From CAYGZA01 sp964354135 (GTDB lineage: Bacteria > Planctomycetota > Planctomycetia > Pirellulales > Thermoguttaceae): DNA of 64,000 bases. The notes under the pieces are model-generated. The model saw only the letters and a program-made list of their open reading frames with translations. It did no database searches and was not told the DNA's origin. The translations under genes and the position numbers were made by a program. This document shows, piece after piece, positions 1 to 8,804 of the stretch. The stretch's first letter is position 1. Every line of letters begins with the position of its first letter. The stretch spans positions 1 through 64,000 of the forward strand of contig CAYGZA010000002.1 in assembly GCA_964354135.1 (NCBI GenBank), written 5' to 3'.

Positions 1-1
1 T

Positions 2-733
2 GTGCGCTTCCGCGCTCGGATCAAGGTCGATTTGCCCAGCGGGCACTCGATCATGCCGGCGAGCCGGGACGTCTGCCCGCCGCCGCCGGGCTTCGACTAC
101 AACCTGTGGCTCGGCCAGGCCCCCGAGGCCCCCTATTGCCCCGCCCGCTGCCACTGGAACTTCCGCTGGATCCTCGACTACTCCGGCGGGATGCTCACCG
201 ATTGGGGGGCCCACCTCATCGATGTCGCCCAGTGGGGCAACAACACGGAGCTGACGGGGCCGATCGAGGTCGAGGGCACGGCCGAGTTCCCCAAGTCGGG
301 CCTCTACAACACGGCCACGAAGTTCGACGTCCGCGCGAAGTACGCCAACGGCGTGGAGCTGAACATCGTCTCGCGCTCTCCGGCGATCCGCTTCGAAGGG
401 AGCGAGGGCTGGATCGCCAGCCCCTCGTGGGGCGCCCCGCTGGTGGCCGAGCCCAGGTCGGTCCTCGACTCCGCGATCAAGCCCAACGAGGTCCACCTCT
501 ACACGGCGCCCGACGAGCACCGCAACTTCCTGGATTGCGTCAAGTCCCGCAAGCCGTGCTACGCCCCGGCGGAGATCGGCCACCGCACGATCTCGATCGC
601 CCACATCGGCCATATTGCCATGCGCCTGGGCCGCAAGCTGAAGTGGGACCCGGACAAGGAGCGCTTCGCCGGCGACCCCGAGGCCGATAAGATGCTCTCG
701 CGACCCATGCGGGCGCCGTGGACGCTTTCCTGA
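2..733 (+). CDS. Gfo/Idh/MocA family oxidoreductase, C-terminal part (5' end outside window)
   Basis: The reading frame is open to the left edge, so this is the 3' portion of a longer gene, about 243 residues visible. The segment GGMLTDWGAHLIDVAQW, followed by a beta-sheet-rich stretch and a conserved EHRNFLDCVKS run, is typical of the C-terminal substrate-binding domain of bacterial Gfo/Idh/MocA proteins. The N-terminal NAD(P)-binding Rossmann domain must lie upstream of the window. Members of this family oxidise or reduce sugars and cyclitols and are strongly amplified in planctomycetes, often with a TAT leader; whether this one has a leader cannot be seen. It converges with the next gene, with 28 bp between the two stops. 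Substrate is unknown. Confidence 0.9.
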   Translation: MRFRARIKVDLPSGHSIMPASRDVCPPPPGFDYNLWLGQAPEAPYCPARCHWNFRWILDYSGGMLTDWGAHLIDVAQWGNNTELTGPIEVEGTAEFPKSGLYNTATKFDVRAKYANGVELNIVSRSPAIRFEGSEGWIASPSWGAPLVAEPRSVLDSAIKPNEVHLYTAPDEHRNFLDCVKSRKPCYAPAEIGHRTISIAHIGHIAMRLGRKLKWDPDKERFAGDPEADKMLSRPMRAPWTLS

Positions 734-761
734 ATCCGGTAGCGCAGGCGTCTCGCCCGCG

Positions 762-1805
762 TTACGGTTTCTCGCCGGGCTTAAGGAAGACGATCTCCCA
801 GCGGGACTGGCCTTTCATGAAGAACCGGGCCACGCGGCCGGCCAGCTTGTCGGTCTCGCGCTGGGCCTTGTCCAGCCCGACCACCTGCGGATACCACGCG
901 CCTTTGTCGTGGATCTTCTTCGGGGCGGTCCAGCCGGCCGGGTTGGAGACGTCCGGGTTGAACGTGATGTAAATGCCCTCCTGCGGCCACCCGGGCTTGT
1001 CCTTGGTGCGGTTGAGCAGGATTACGTATTGCGCCAGGTGCGTGTTCCAGTGGATCGAGGGGCCCCACAGGGCGTCGGCATCGGCCCGGGCCCAGTCGAT
1101 GGCCGCGGGGAAGACGGGCGTGAGGCGCCCGCCGACCCCTTTCTCGCCCCACTGTCCGGCGTGCCACTTGAAGACCTTGCCCACCGGGGCGTCGCGATCC
1201 GCCCAACGCATCCGTGCCACGGCCACACCTTGCTCGGACACCTGGCCCGCATAGTTGCCGAAGAAGAAGTAGACCCACTCCTGCTTCGGATCGAGCATGA
1301 TCGAGAAGTCGCCGTGCCCGCCGGCGAAGAAGCCGTTCTTGGCGTCGCAGCGCAAGGTGCCGGGCCGGGCCTCCATTACGATCCCCAGATCCTCAAAGGT
1401 CGCTCCATTGTCCTTGGAGCGGACGGCGCCGATCTTCGGGGCGGTCAGCGACGTGCCCGGGCACAAGCCGCCCGGCTCGTGGTGGTACCAGCCGTAGAGC
1501 GTGCCGTCGGCGGTCTTCCACGTACACTCGATCCAGCGGCCGCCGTTCATTTGGTTGTTGTACGGGCAGTCGATCGGCTTGCCGAGGTGGAACAGGTCGG
1601 GCCCGGAGCTCCGCTTGGGCTTTCCCGCCGAGTTGAACAGGTAGAACGTATCGCCGTCCCAATGGACCGGGCTATTGCAGTCCGTCTCGGCCGGGAACGC
1701 CACCGGCGGCGCATCCCGCAACACCACCGACGGCGTCTCGGTCGCCAGCGAGACTGCGGTCACAAGGAGCAAGACGGCCATTACGGCCAATCCAGTGCGT
1801 TTCAT
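762..1805 (-). CDS. Secreted five-bladed beta-propeller protein, GH43/GH32-like
   Basis: A 347-residue protein with a clear Sec signal peptide (residues 1-22, hydrophobic core AVMAVLLLVTAVSLA). The body has repeated short beta-strand blocks with DGDTFYLFNS, KDNGATFEDLG and WGPSIHWN signatures, resembling the glycosidase-type five-bladed propeller of clans GH43/GH32. I cannot assign the catalytic acids with certainty, so activity on arabinan, xylan or fructan is only a family-level guess. The start is supported by a strong GGAGGAGG Shine-Dalgarno ending about 6 bases before the ATG. It lies between a Gfo/Idh/MocA gene and an M20 peptidase and appears to be monocistronic. Confidence 0.7.
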   Translation of the reverse strand: MKRTGLAVMAVLLLVTAVSLATETPSVVLRDAPPVAFPAETDCNSPVHWDGDTFYLFNSAGKPKRSSGPDLFHLGKPIDCPYNNQMNGGRWIECTWKTADGTLYGWYHHEPGGLCPGTSLTAPKIGAVRSKDNGATFEDLGIVMEARPGTLRCDAKNGFFAGGHGDFSIMLDPKQEWVYFFFGNYAGQVSEQGVAVARMRWADRDAPVGKVFKWHAGQWGEKGVGGRLTPVFPAAIDWARADADALWGPSIHWNTHLAQYVILLNRTKDKPGWPQEGIYITFNPDVSNPAGWTAPKKIHDKGAWYPQVVGLDKAQRETDKLAGRVARFFMKGQSRWEIVFLKPGEKP

Positions 1806-1860
1806 GGGAATCCTCCTCCAGTATTACAGGGCTCTCGCGCGGCCATAGCTTACCGGCCGC

Positions 1861-3120
1861 TTAAAGCGACGTCGACGCCGTGGCCAGTCGAAGGGCAAGA
1901 CGGCACGCCTGGCGGAACTGGGCCAGGCCCAGCCGTTCCTGCGTCGTATGCGCACCGCTTGCCCCGGCGCCCATGCTGACCGTGGGGATCCCCCGGGCGG
2001 TCAGCCAATTGGCGTCCAGGCCGCCGTTGCTGATGGCCCGCTGCGGCTCGCCCCCGACACGGCGGACGGCGGCCTCCGCAGTCAGCACGCACGGGTGATC
2101 GTCCGGCAGCTTGAACGACTCGTAGTCGAGCTGCCCGCGGATTTCCACCTTGCCGCACTCCCCTTCCGTGTTCCGCACCGATTCGGCCGCCCTGCGAAAC
2201 GCCTTCTCGATTGCCTCGACGATGCGTGTGCGGAACATCGGATCGTGGCTGCGGGCCTCGGCGTGGAGCTGGACCTCGGGCGTGACGACGTTGGTGGCCT
2301 CGCCGCCGCGGATGATCCCCACGTTGCTGGTGCCGCAGCGGCCGTCCTTGGTCACCAGCCCGTGCCAGCCCTCGCGGTGCAACTGGGCAATCGCGAGCGA
2401 CGCAACGGCGATCGCGCTGACGCCCTTCTCCGGGGCCACGCCCGCATGGCTCGCCACGCCTCGGATGCGAACGTGCATCCGATACCCGCCGGTGGCCCCG
2501 ATCGTCACCTCCTCGGGCGACGACCCGTCGAAGTTGAACGCCAGTCGCGGCTTCCCCAAGAGGCCGAGCTGTAGGTGCCGGGCCCCGAGAAGGCCCGATT
2601 CCTCTTGGACCGTCCAGAGGAAGCTAAGCGGCGGGTGGGGCAACCGGCGACGGAGAATCTCCAGGGCAGCCACGAGAATCGCCGTTGCCCCGGCCCGATC
2701 GTCCCCGCCCAAGGCAGTGTCCTTCGACGCCGGAACGATGGAGCCTCCTCGGGGCACGGGTTTCGCGCCCCGGCACAAAGGGACCGTGTCCATGTGGGCC
2801 AAGAGGAGCCTGCGGGGGCCGGCCGTTGTCCCCGGCAGCGTGAGGATCAGATTGCCGACTTCCCCTCCCTGGGGGATCCGGCGGTGGGCGCGATCGGTCC
2901 GGATCGCCGAGGCCGGCGCTCCTGCCCGGCGAAGCTGCTTGGTGATGAACTCCGCGACGGCCGCTTCCCGCCCGCTCCCGCCGGGAATCGAGAGCATCCG
3001 AAGAACGAGTCCTTCGGCCGCAGCCAGGTCCGGCTCCAAGGGTGACGGACCCCGCGTCTTCCGTTCCGGGCCTGCCGTACGTCGGGTCGCCGTGGTGGTT
3101 GTCGTGGTTCGCTTTCTCAT
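1861..3120 (-). CDS. M20 family metallopeptidase (PepT-like)
   Basis: A 419-residue di-zinc peptidase or amidohydrolase of the M20 clan. Visible ligand motifs are HMDTV (H109, D111), GGDDRAG (D140/D141), EESG (E173/E174), an acidic ligand region in NFDGSS and a C-terminal SGAHTTQE histidine. The lid or dimerisation domain is inserted between roughly residues 205 and 315. The pattern is closest to tripeptidase-T-like M20 proteins. No signal peptide is visible, so it is probably cytoplasmic. The first 30 residues are unusual: a run of six threonines from an ACC repeat and a basic stretch not typical of the family, so the real start may lie further in, near LEPDLAAAEGL. Substrate is unknown. Confidence 0.85.
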   Translation of the reverse strand: MRKRTTTTTTATRRTAGPERKTRGPSPLEPDLAAAEGLVLRMLSIPGGSGREAAVAEFITKQLRRAGAPASAIRTDRAHRRIPQGGEVGNLILTLPGTTAGPRRLLLAHMDTVPLCRGAKPVPRGGSIVPASKDTALGGDDRAGATAILVAALEILRRRLPHPPLSFLWTVQEESGLLGARHLQLGLLGKPRLAFNFDGSSPEEVTIGATGGYRMHVRIRGVASHAGVAPEKGVSAIAVASLAIAQLHREGWHGLVTKDGRCGTSNVGIIRGGEATNVVTPEVQLHAEARSHDPMFRTRIVEAIEKAFRRAAESVRNTEGECGKVEIRGQLDYESFKLPDDHPCVLTAEAAVRRVGGEPQRAISNGGLDANWLTARGIPTVSMGAGASGAHTTQERLGLAQFRQACRLALRLATASTSL

Positions 3121-3155
3121 TTCCTGCTTTCATTTTCCATCGCGTCCCGGGCCGG

Positions 3156-3228
3156 AAAAAGGGGACAGTCCCCATTTGCCGGAACGGCCCGAAGGGTGCT
3201 TCGCACAAATGGGGACTGTCCCCTTTTT
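3156..3228. repeat. Perfect 23-bp inverted repeat, GGGGACAGTCCCC family
   Basis: Arms at 3156-3178 and 3206-3228 are exact reverse complements, separated by a 27-nt loop. Each arm contains the self-complementary core GGGGACAGTCCCC with A-rich or T-rich outer flanks. From memory, copies with this core occur in many unrelated bacterial genomes and behave like REP/RAYT-type mobile palindromes. No transposase is nearby. The element lies between the M20 gene start and rlmN. Confidence 0.85.
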
Positions 3229-3292
3229 CCTGCTGGCCGCGGGCCTACAATATCCTATCCGCTCTGTGTACCGTTTACACGCGCGACAACGC

Positions 3293-3375
3293 AAAAGGTG
3301 TCAGGAACCTTTTTCGTTGCAGGTCCCCTGTTGACTACGGCGCCTTGGTCGCGAAAAAGGTTCCTGACACCTTTT
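3293..3375. repeat. Perfect 24-bp inverted repeat, GGTGTCAGGAACC family
   Basis: Arms at 3293-3316 and 3352-3375 are exact reverse complements around a 35-nt loop. The arm core GGTGTCAGGAACCTTTTT is unrelated in sequence to the element 65 bp upstream but has the same layout: about 24-bp arms, poly-A/T tracts and a short GC-rich loop. Its right end is only 20 bp before the chosen rlmN start, so transcripts entering rlmN would carry a long hairpin in the leader. Confidence 0.85.
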
Positions 3376-3395
3376 CCCGCTCGGGTTTGCCCCCC

Positions 3396-4430
3396 GTGCT
3401 CCACCTCCTCGATCAAACCCCCGAACAACTGCGAGCCTGGTTCGCCGGCCGCGGGCTTCCCGCATACCGGGCGGCACAGGTCCGCCGCTGGGCATTCGCC
3501 AGCCCGGGGATCGAGTTCCGCCAGATGACCGACCTGGCCAGGCCGCTCCGCGACGACCTGGCCGGTGCGTTCCGCATTTGGACCACGCGAGTCGCCGCTC
3601 ACAAGAAGTCGGCCGACGAGACGGAGAAGCTCCTCCTGGAACTCGCCGACGAAGAGCGGATCGAGTGCGTCCTGTTGCGCGACGACCGGGAGCACCGCAC
3701 CGTCTGCATCAGCACCCAGGTGGGCTGCGCGATGGGCTGCGCGTTCTGTGCCAGCGGGCTGGACGGCGTGGCCCGGAACCTCACCACCGGCGAGATCGTC
3801 GAGGAAATGCTGCAACTCAAGCGGCTCTTGCCCGAGGGGGAGCGGCTCAGCCACGTCGTGGTGATGGGCATGGGCGAGCCGCTGGCCAACCTGGATCGGC
3901 TCCTACCGGCCCTGGCGATGGCCGCGCACCGCGACGGCCTGGGGATCAGTGCCCGGCGGATCACGATCTCCACGGTCGGCCTGCCCAAGGGGATCCGCCG
4001 GCTGGCCGACATGGACTGCCAATACCACTTGGCGGTTTCGCTCCATGCCCCGGACGACGAGCTGCGGAGCCGGATCGTGCCCGCCAACCGCAAAATCGGG
4101 ATTCGAGCGATCCTGGAGGCCGCCGACTACTACTTCGAGAAGACCGGCCGCCGCGTGACCTTCGAGTACGTGCTCCTGGCGGGCATCAACGACCAGCCCG
4201 AGCACGCGGCGAGACTCGTGGCGTTGCTCAAGGGCCGGCCGTCGCTGGTCAATCTCATTCCGTACAATCCCGTGGCGGGCCTCGCTTTTCGGACGCCCAG
4301 TCCGGCGGCCATACGGCGGTTTGCCGAGACCCTGGAGCATGGCGGCCTGACGGTGGCTATCCGCTACCGCAAGGGCGACCGGATCGACGCCGCTTGCGGC
4401 CAGCTCCGCCGCAGCCAGTCGGTTTCGTGA
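3396..4430 (+). CDS. rlmN: 23S rRNA/tRNA adenine-C2 methyltransferase RlmN
   Basis: A radical-SAM methyltransferase of 344 residues that adds a methyl group to C2 of A2503 in 23S rRNA (and A37 in some tRNAs), using SAM twice and a Cys relay. The cluster motif CX3CX2C is seen in VGCAMGCAFCASG. Other family blocks are GMGEPLAN, ITISTVGLPKGI, HLAVSLHAPDDELRSRIVP, INDQPEHA and NLIPYNPV; the C-terminal AACGQL carries the second catalytic Cys. The frame is open far upstream, but that part reads through two palindromic repeats. I therefore place the start at GTG 3396 (or TTG 3387), which gives the normal family length and begins at the conserved LDQTPEQLRAW region. No good Shine-Dalgarno is visible. 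Confidence 0.93.
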   Translation: MLHLLDQTPEQLRAWFAGRGLPAYRAAQVRRWAFASPGIEFRQMTDLARPLRDDLAGAFRIWTTRVAAHKKSADETEKLLLELADEERIECVLLRDDREHRTVCISTQVGCAMGCAFCASGLDGVARNLTTGEIVEEMLQLKRLLPEGERLSHVVVMGMGEPLANLDRLLPALAMAAHRDGLGISARRITISTVGLPKGIRRLADMDCQYHLAVSLHAPDDELRSRIVPANRKIGIRAILEAADYYFEKTGRRVTFEYVLLAGINDQPEHAARLVALLKGRPSLVNLIPYNPVAGLAFRTPSPAAIRRFAETLEHGGLTVAIRYRKGDRIDAACGQLRRSQSVS

Positions 4431-4565
4431 GGCCGGATTCCGCACCCTTCCGATTGGTGGTGAGGGAATCAAGCGGCGGGGCCAGTGCGATCTTCGTGCT
4501 CCCGGACCTTCGCGGGCGGTGAAGTCCCCGCTCCCCCTTCATCCTTCGTGCTTCCCCCCCCCGCT

Positions 4566-4595
4566 TTGGTCATTGGGAATTGGTCATTGGTCATT
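4566..4595. repeat. Degenerate heptanucleotide tandem repeat (TTGGTCA)
   Basis: Four consecutive 7-mers are visible: TTGGTCA, TTGGGAA, TTGGTCA, TTGGTCA, followed by TT. It sits in the 264-bp non-coding gap between rlmN and the giant exoprotein gene, otherwise C-rich and featureless. Similar heptamer arrays are known as STRR-type repeats in some bacteria. A second array of another word is at 39585-39612. Confidence 0.6.
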
Positions 4596-4694
4596 TCCCT
4601 CAACCGGGTTATTGCAAATCGCCCCCGCCCCGTCCATCCTAACCGGCACCGTGAACATCGGTATTATTTTCTTCTTTGCCGGGAGGGAAAAGCG

Positions 4695-7600
4695 ATGTCT
4701 CGTTCGGTTCGTCGAAGCAGCGGTGCGTCTTCACGTCAAAGAGTGGTGTTGCTTTCACGCAGATTGTCTCTGGAAGCGTTAGAGCAGAGGCTTGCTCTCG
4801 CGCCTACCGTGTGGAGTGTTGCCGCAGGAGGCAACGGGCATGGCTACGAACCGGTTGCGGCGTCGGTGACGTGGTTTCAGGCAAATCAGGCCGCTAACGC
4901 CGCCGGGGGCCACTTGGCAACCATCCGATCAGCCGCGGAAAACGACTTTGTGTTTTCCCTGGTGAACTCGCCGGAGTTCTGGGTGCCAGACAGTCGATTC
5001 AACATGACCATGGGGCCGTGGCTTGGCGGCCTGCAGCCGCCCGGCTCGCCCGAGCCCGCGGGGAATTGGCAGTGGGTGACGGGCGAGGCGTTTTCCTATA
5101 CCAATTGGCACGCAGGCGAGCCGAGCAACTCAGGACTTGGAGGCGTCGAAGATTATCTACATTTCTGGGCGACACCCGTTGGCGCGCGTGCGCCTACCTG
5201 GAATGACTGCAGTGGGTGGCTGACAACAGGTGGGTACGTAATCGAGTACGACACGCCTGAGGTAGTCGTGTGGAGTGTTGCCGAAGGAGGCAACGGGCAT
5301 GGCTACCAAGCGTTTGTGGGGTCGGTGACGTGGTTTCAGGCAAATCAGGCCGCTAACGCCGCGGGGGGCCACTTGGCAACCATCGGGTCAGCCGCGGAAA
5401 ACGACTTTGTGTTTTCCCTGGTGAACTCGCCGGAGTTCTGGGTGCCAGACAGTCGATTCAACATGACCATGGGGCCGTGGCTTGGCGGCCTGCAGCCGCC
5501 CGGCTCGCCCGAGCCTGCGGGGAATTGGCAGTGGGTGACGGGCGAGGGGTTTTCCTATACCAACTGGCACGCAGGCGAGCCGAGCAACTCAGGACTTGGA
5601 GGCGTCGAAGACTATCTACAGTTCTGGGCGACACCCGCTGGCGCGCGTGCGCCTACGTGGAATGACTGCAGTGGCTGGCTGACAACAGATGGGTACGTAA
5701 TCGAGTACGAAACGCCCGACATCGTCGCCACCAGCCTTGCCTGGAACACGGCCCAAGGCGGCGTGGACTTTTCGTACGAGGTGACCGGGGTGGACCTGAC
5801 GCAGGACACGAGGGCCGCTCTGTATTGGGCTAGCGGAACAACCTTCGCCAGCGCCATTGGGGCCCCGGTCTACTCGACGACAATCGAGCACACTGTGGGC
5901 CAGCATGGTCCGATCCAGGTCTCGAACACGGCGCTACGCATTCCCCCAAGCGGAGCCACACATCTCCTCGTTGTGGTTGACCCCGAAAACCTAATCCAAG
6001 AGTCCGACGAGCCAACGCGCGGTGACTTTGGCGACAACAATATCAAGTCCCTAAGACCATCAATTGCCGTCGTCACACACGGATGGCAACTTACCGGCGA
6101 ATTTCCGCACGACTGGATCGATCCGATGGTAGCGTCCCTTGACCAGTCGGGTTACAGCTACGTGATGCCCTTTGACTGGGCCGATCGCAGCAGAGCTTGG
6201 GAGCCAGGTGTCGCCCTTGACGAAGGAATCCACCTTGCGCACGACATCGAACACCTGTTGCAGGTGGCCCCATATGCCGGCCCCATCGATCTTCATCTTA
6301 TTGGGCACAGCCGGGGCGCAATCGTAATTAGCCAGGCAGCGATGAATTTGCCGGTGTCAGTTCTCCATGGTGGAAACGAGACGATGACGATGCTCGACCC
6401 ACACCCGGCGAGTAACGCAAACGGCGTGTGGCTGAGCTTCAACCCTCTCAGCGATCTCGCATGGCTGCTGACCGAAGGGACTATCACGTTTCAGGCCATT
6501 GCTCAAGACCCCGCGCCCGTCGTTCCGCAATACTGTGAGACAGAAGTGTACTATCAGAACACCGGCTGGTACGACACGCCGCTATTTGCTCCGGACGGCT
6601 TGCCTAACGTCGAGCGCCTGATGAATCTGTGGGGTCAGGCTCCAGTCGCGGACGCGACGAATTACCCCCCATTAGGCGCCGGCTACGGCCACAGCGAGGT
6701 TGTCTGGTACTACCAGGCGCAAATCGCGGCGAACTTAACGTCGTCAGCCGCGACCACTTCCATCGGCGGACTTCGGATGGCGCTCGCAGGCGCAGATTCC
6801 TCGTCGTCATCAGGAGCGACCGGTAGCGCTGGGGAGAGCATCCGTGCCACATCTCCGAAAGCCGGCGACGCGCAGGAATCCTTTTCCGACGTGGATTTCC
6901 TGTACCCGTACTACGTTGACGATCGATCGGTCGCGGAGATGCTCGTCGCGGACCTGCATGCGGTCAGGGCGGCGTATGAAGATGGAACGCTCCGAGCCGT
7001 GCTTTCCGCGCTGGATGAATTCCTCGCGACGATTCAAGCGGAGGGAGGAGTTCACATTGTCCCCGAATTCGCCGAGTACTTCACGGCGATGGGCCAGGTT
7101 GTCGCGAACGAGGTTCAGACGACGTTCGAGACGCAGTCGCCGGTAATCGCCCCTGTCGACGATAAGACAGTCAATGAGGGGAGCGCGCTGACGGTCGCCG
7201 CGGCGGCGATAGACCCGAATGCGGGCGAAACGCTGACGTTTGGCTTGGACGCGGCTCCGGCTGGAGCCATGATCGACCCAGCCACCGGCGTCTTTACATG
7301 GACTCCAGCGGACGGGCCGGCAAGCGCGGAGGTGACCGTCCGGGTGACGGATAGCGGCACGCCGCCGCTGAGCGACGTTGCGAGCTTCACCATCACGGTG
7401 AACAACCTGCCGCCGGTGATTACCGAGGTTGTGACGAGTTCGCCGGACGGAGGGGGGGCGGCCGAAGGGCAGACGGTGAGCGTGGCGGCCAGTTTCACCG
7501 ACCCGGGCGTGTTGGATACGCACACCGCAATCATCGACTGGGGCGACGGCACGACAAGCCCCGGTGAGGTGGTCGAATTGGACGGCTCCGGCACCGTCGC

Positions 7601-8432
7601 CGCCTCGCACGTGTACCAGACCGGCGGCATCTACACGGTCACGGTGACCGTCACGGACGACGACGGCGATAGCGACACCGAGACCGCCGCCGCCGTGGTG
7701 ACCGGCGTCGGCCTGCACGACGGCGTGCTCCAGATCATCGGCACCAACCATGACGATCACGCCTTTGTCCAGAAGGTCTCTGGCGACGAGCTTCAGGTCT
7801 TCGCCAGTTTTCTTCCGGGAGAGCGGGTGCGGCGTTTCAACGCTTCGGACGTGGACCGAATCGAGGTCCGGCTCTATGGCGGAGACGACCGGGGTTCCAT
7901 TGGCGTCCACGTGGAAATCCCCGCCTACGTGGATGGCGGGCCCGGAAGCGACATCCTCGACGGCGGCTCCGGCAACGACATCCTGCTGGGTGGCCCGGGC
8001 TACGATCTATTGTTCGGCGGCGCCGGCCGCGACCTGATCATCGGCGGCCTCGGATCGGACATCCTCATGGGCAGCTTTGGAGACGACCTGCTTGTGTCCG
8101 GGAGAACTGCCTTCGACGCTCACGATCAGGCCCTGCGAAAGATCATGGATGAATGGGCCTCGGGGCGCGAGTACGGGATTCGCGTCCAGAATCTCCGCGG
8201 AGAGCCCAACCCATACTTCTCGGACCGCCTGAATGCCGACTACTTCCTGGTGGCAGACGGGGACCATCGCACCGTCTTCGACGACGATGCCCCGGACCTC
8301 CTGTTCGGCGCCCAGGGCATCGACTGGTTCTTTGCCAACTGGCAGAGCGACGACGAGGGCAAGCGGGACCGAATCCTCGGCCGTGACGCAGGTGAATATG
8401 CCGACGACCTGGATCTGATGCTTCTGCCCTGA
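4695..8432 (+). CDS. Giant secreted multidomain protein: twin C-type lectin, lipase-like hydrolase, Ig/PKD, RTX
   Basis: 1245 residues from ATG 4695, preceded by GGGAGG at 4681-4688. Layout: basic N-terminus ending in LEALEQRLALA (residues 26-36), a planctomycete surface-protein leader motif; two tandem C-type lectin domains at about 39-190 and 192-343 (WHAGEPSN, EDYL, WND signatures); a CARDB-like beta domain (345-455); an alpha/beta-hydrolase domain with a GHSRG nucleophile elbow (Ser539) and upstream THGWQ; a low-complexity linker; a putative Ig-type domain (about 818-908); a PKD domain (DWGDGT, VTVTDDDGD; about 910-1000); and RTX-type calcium repeats (GGSGNDILLGG; about 1079-1136). The lectin domains are near-identical at DNA level, showing recent duplication. 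It is probably an exported glycan-binding esterase or lipase-like protein; the substrate is not readable. No type I secretion genes are adjacent. Confidence 0.85.
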   Translation: MSRSVRRSSGASSRQRVVLLSRRLSLEALEQRLALAPTVWSVAAGGNGHGYEPVAASVTWFQANQAANAAGGHLATIRSAAENDFVFSLVNSPEFWVPDSRFNMTMGPWLGGLQPPGSPEPAGNWQWVTGEAFSYTNWHAGEPSNSGLGGVEDYLHFWATPVGARAPTWNDCSGWLTTGGYVIEYDTPEVVVWSVAEGGNGHGYQAFVGSVTWFQANQAANAAGGHLATIGSAAENDFVFSLVNSPEFWVPDSRFNMTMGPWLGGLQPPGSPEPAGNWQWVTGEGFSYTNWHAGEPSNSGLGGVEDYLQFWATPAGARAPTWNDCSGWLTTDGYVIEYETPDIVATSLAWNTAQGGVDFSYEVTGVDLTQDTRAALYWASGTTFASAIGAPVYSTTIEHTVGQHGPIQVSNTALRIPPSGATHLLVVVDPENLIQESDEPTRGDFGDNNIKSLRPSIAVVTHGWQLTGEFPHDWIDPMVASLDQSGYSYVMPFDWADRSRAWEPGVALDEGIHLAHDIEHLLQVAPYAGPIDLHLIGHSRGAIVISQAAMNLPVSVLHGGNETMTMLDPHPASNANGVWLSFNPLSDLAWLLTEGTITFQAIAQDPAPVVPQYCETEVYYQNTGWYDTPLFAPDGLPNVERLMNLWGQAPVADATNYPPLGAGYGHSEVVWYYQAQIAANLTSSAATTSIGGLRMALAGADSSSSSGATGSAGESIRATSPKAGDAQESFSDVDFLYPYYVDDRSVAEMLVADLHAVRAAYEDGTLRAVLSALDEFLATIQAEGGVHIVPEFAEYFTAMGQVVANEVQTTFETQSPVIAPVDDKTVNEGSALTVAAAAIDPNAGETLTFGLDAAPAGAMIDPATGVFTWTPADGPASAEVTVRVTDSGTPPLSDVASFTITVNNLPPVITEVVTSSPDGGGAAEGQTVSVAASFTDPGVLDTHTAIIDWGDGTTSPGEVVELDGSGTVAASHVYQTGGIYTVTVTVTDDDGDSDTETAAAVVTGVGLHDGVLQIIGTNHDDHAFVQKVSGDELQVFASFLPGERVRRFNASDVDRIEVRLYGGDDRGSIGVHVEIPAYVDGGPGSDILDGGSGNDILLGGPGYDLLFGGAGRDLIIGGLGSDILMGSFGDDLLVSGRTAFDAHDQALRKIMDEWASGREYGIRVQNLRGEPNPYFSDRLNADYFLVADGDHRTVFDDDAPDLLFGAQGIDWFFANWQSDDEGKRDRILGRDAGEYADDLDLMLLP
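4809..5726 (+). repeat. 459-bp tandem duplication encoding the two lectin domains
   Basis: The unit beginning GTGTGGAGTGTTGCC at 4809 recurs at 5268, an offset of exactly 459 bp (153 codons). Copies are nearly identical over the whole unit, with scattered mostly third-base and a few replacement changes (for example YEPVAAS versus YQAFVGS near the start). Frame is preserved, so the protein carries two almost identical C-type lectin domains. Confidence 0.93.
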
Positions 8433-8481
8433 TGTATGCAAAAGGGAACTGGCTCCGGCGCAAGCAGGACTTGTGGCCGTT

Positions 8482-8600
8482 TTGGAGTGCGGCGACTGGT
8501 CGCCGCTTTCGATGGCGCCCATTCGCGTCCCCAGCGGCTATAGGAGGCACCTGCGTCCAGCCCTACGACCAGAAAGCGGCGACCAGTCGCCGCACTCCAA
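8482..8600. repeat. Composite inverted repeat, copy A (hairpin within inverted repeat)
   Basis: Arms 8482-8510 and 8572-8600 are perfect 29-bp inverted repeats around a 61-nt centre. Each arm is itself a hairpin: stem GCGGCGAC, 2-nt loop TG (or CA), stem GTCGCCGC, flanked by TTGGAGT and TTTC. A second member with changed stem bases is at 45283-45414. The surrounding non-coding gap 8433-8804 holds no gene I can support. Confidence 0.9.
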
Positions 8601-8804
8601 GGGCATTGTCGCGCATGCCTCAGCTCCGGTTTTTGTTCGCCTGCCGCATCCAAGACGCTTGCTTCCCAGCCCGATTGCGCGTATGCTGACGAGTTGGGAA
8701 GCGCGGGCCTGGGAGCCGCACCTCTCGCGGGATCGTCCGGAGAACACCGCCAGAGTCCATGCCGGAGCCGACCGCCAACCCTTCCAGGGGAATCTTCTTC
8801 CGAA

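Noticed and set aside
3042..3395. Long 5' extension of the rlmN frame
   Set aside because: It translates two palindromic repeats and gives residues unrelated to RlmN; the family begins near residue 119 of that frame.
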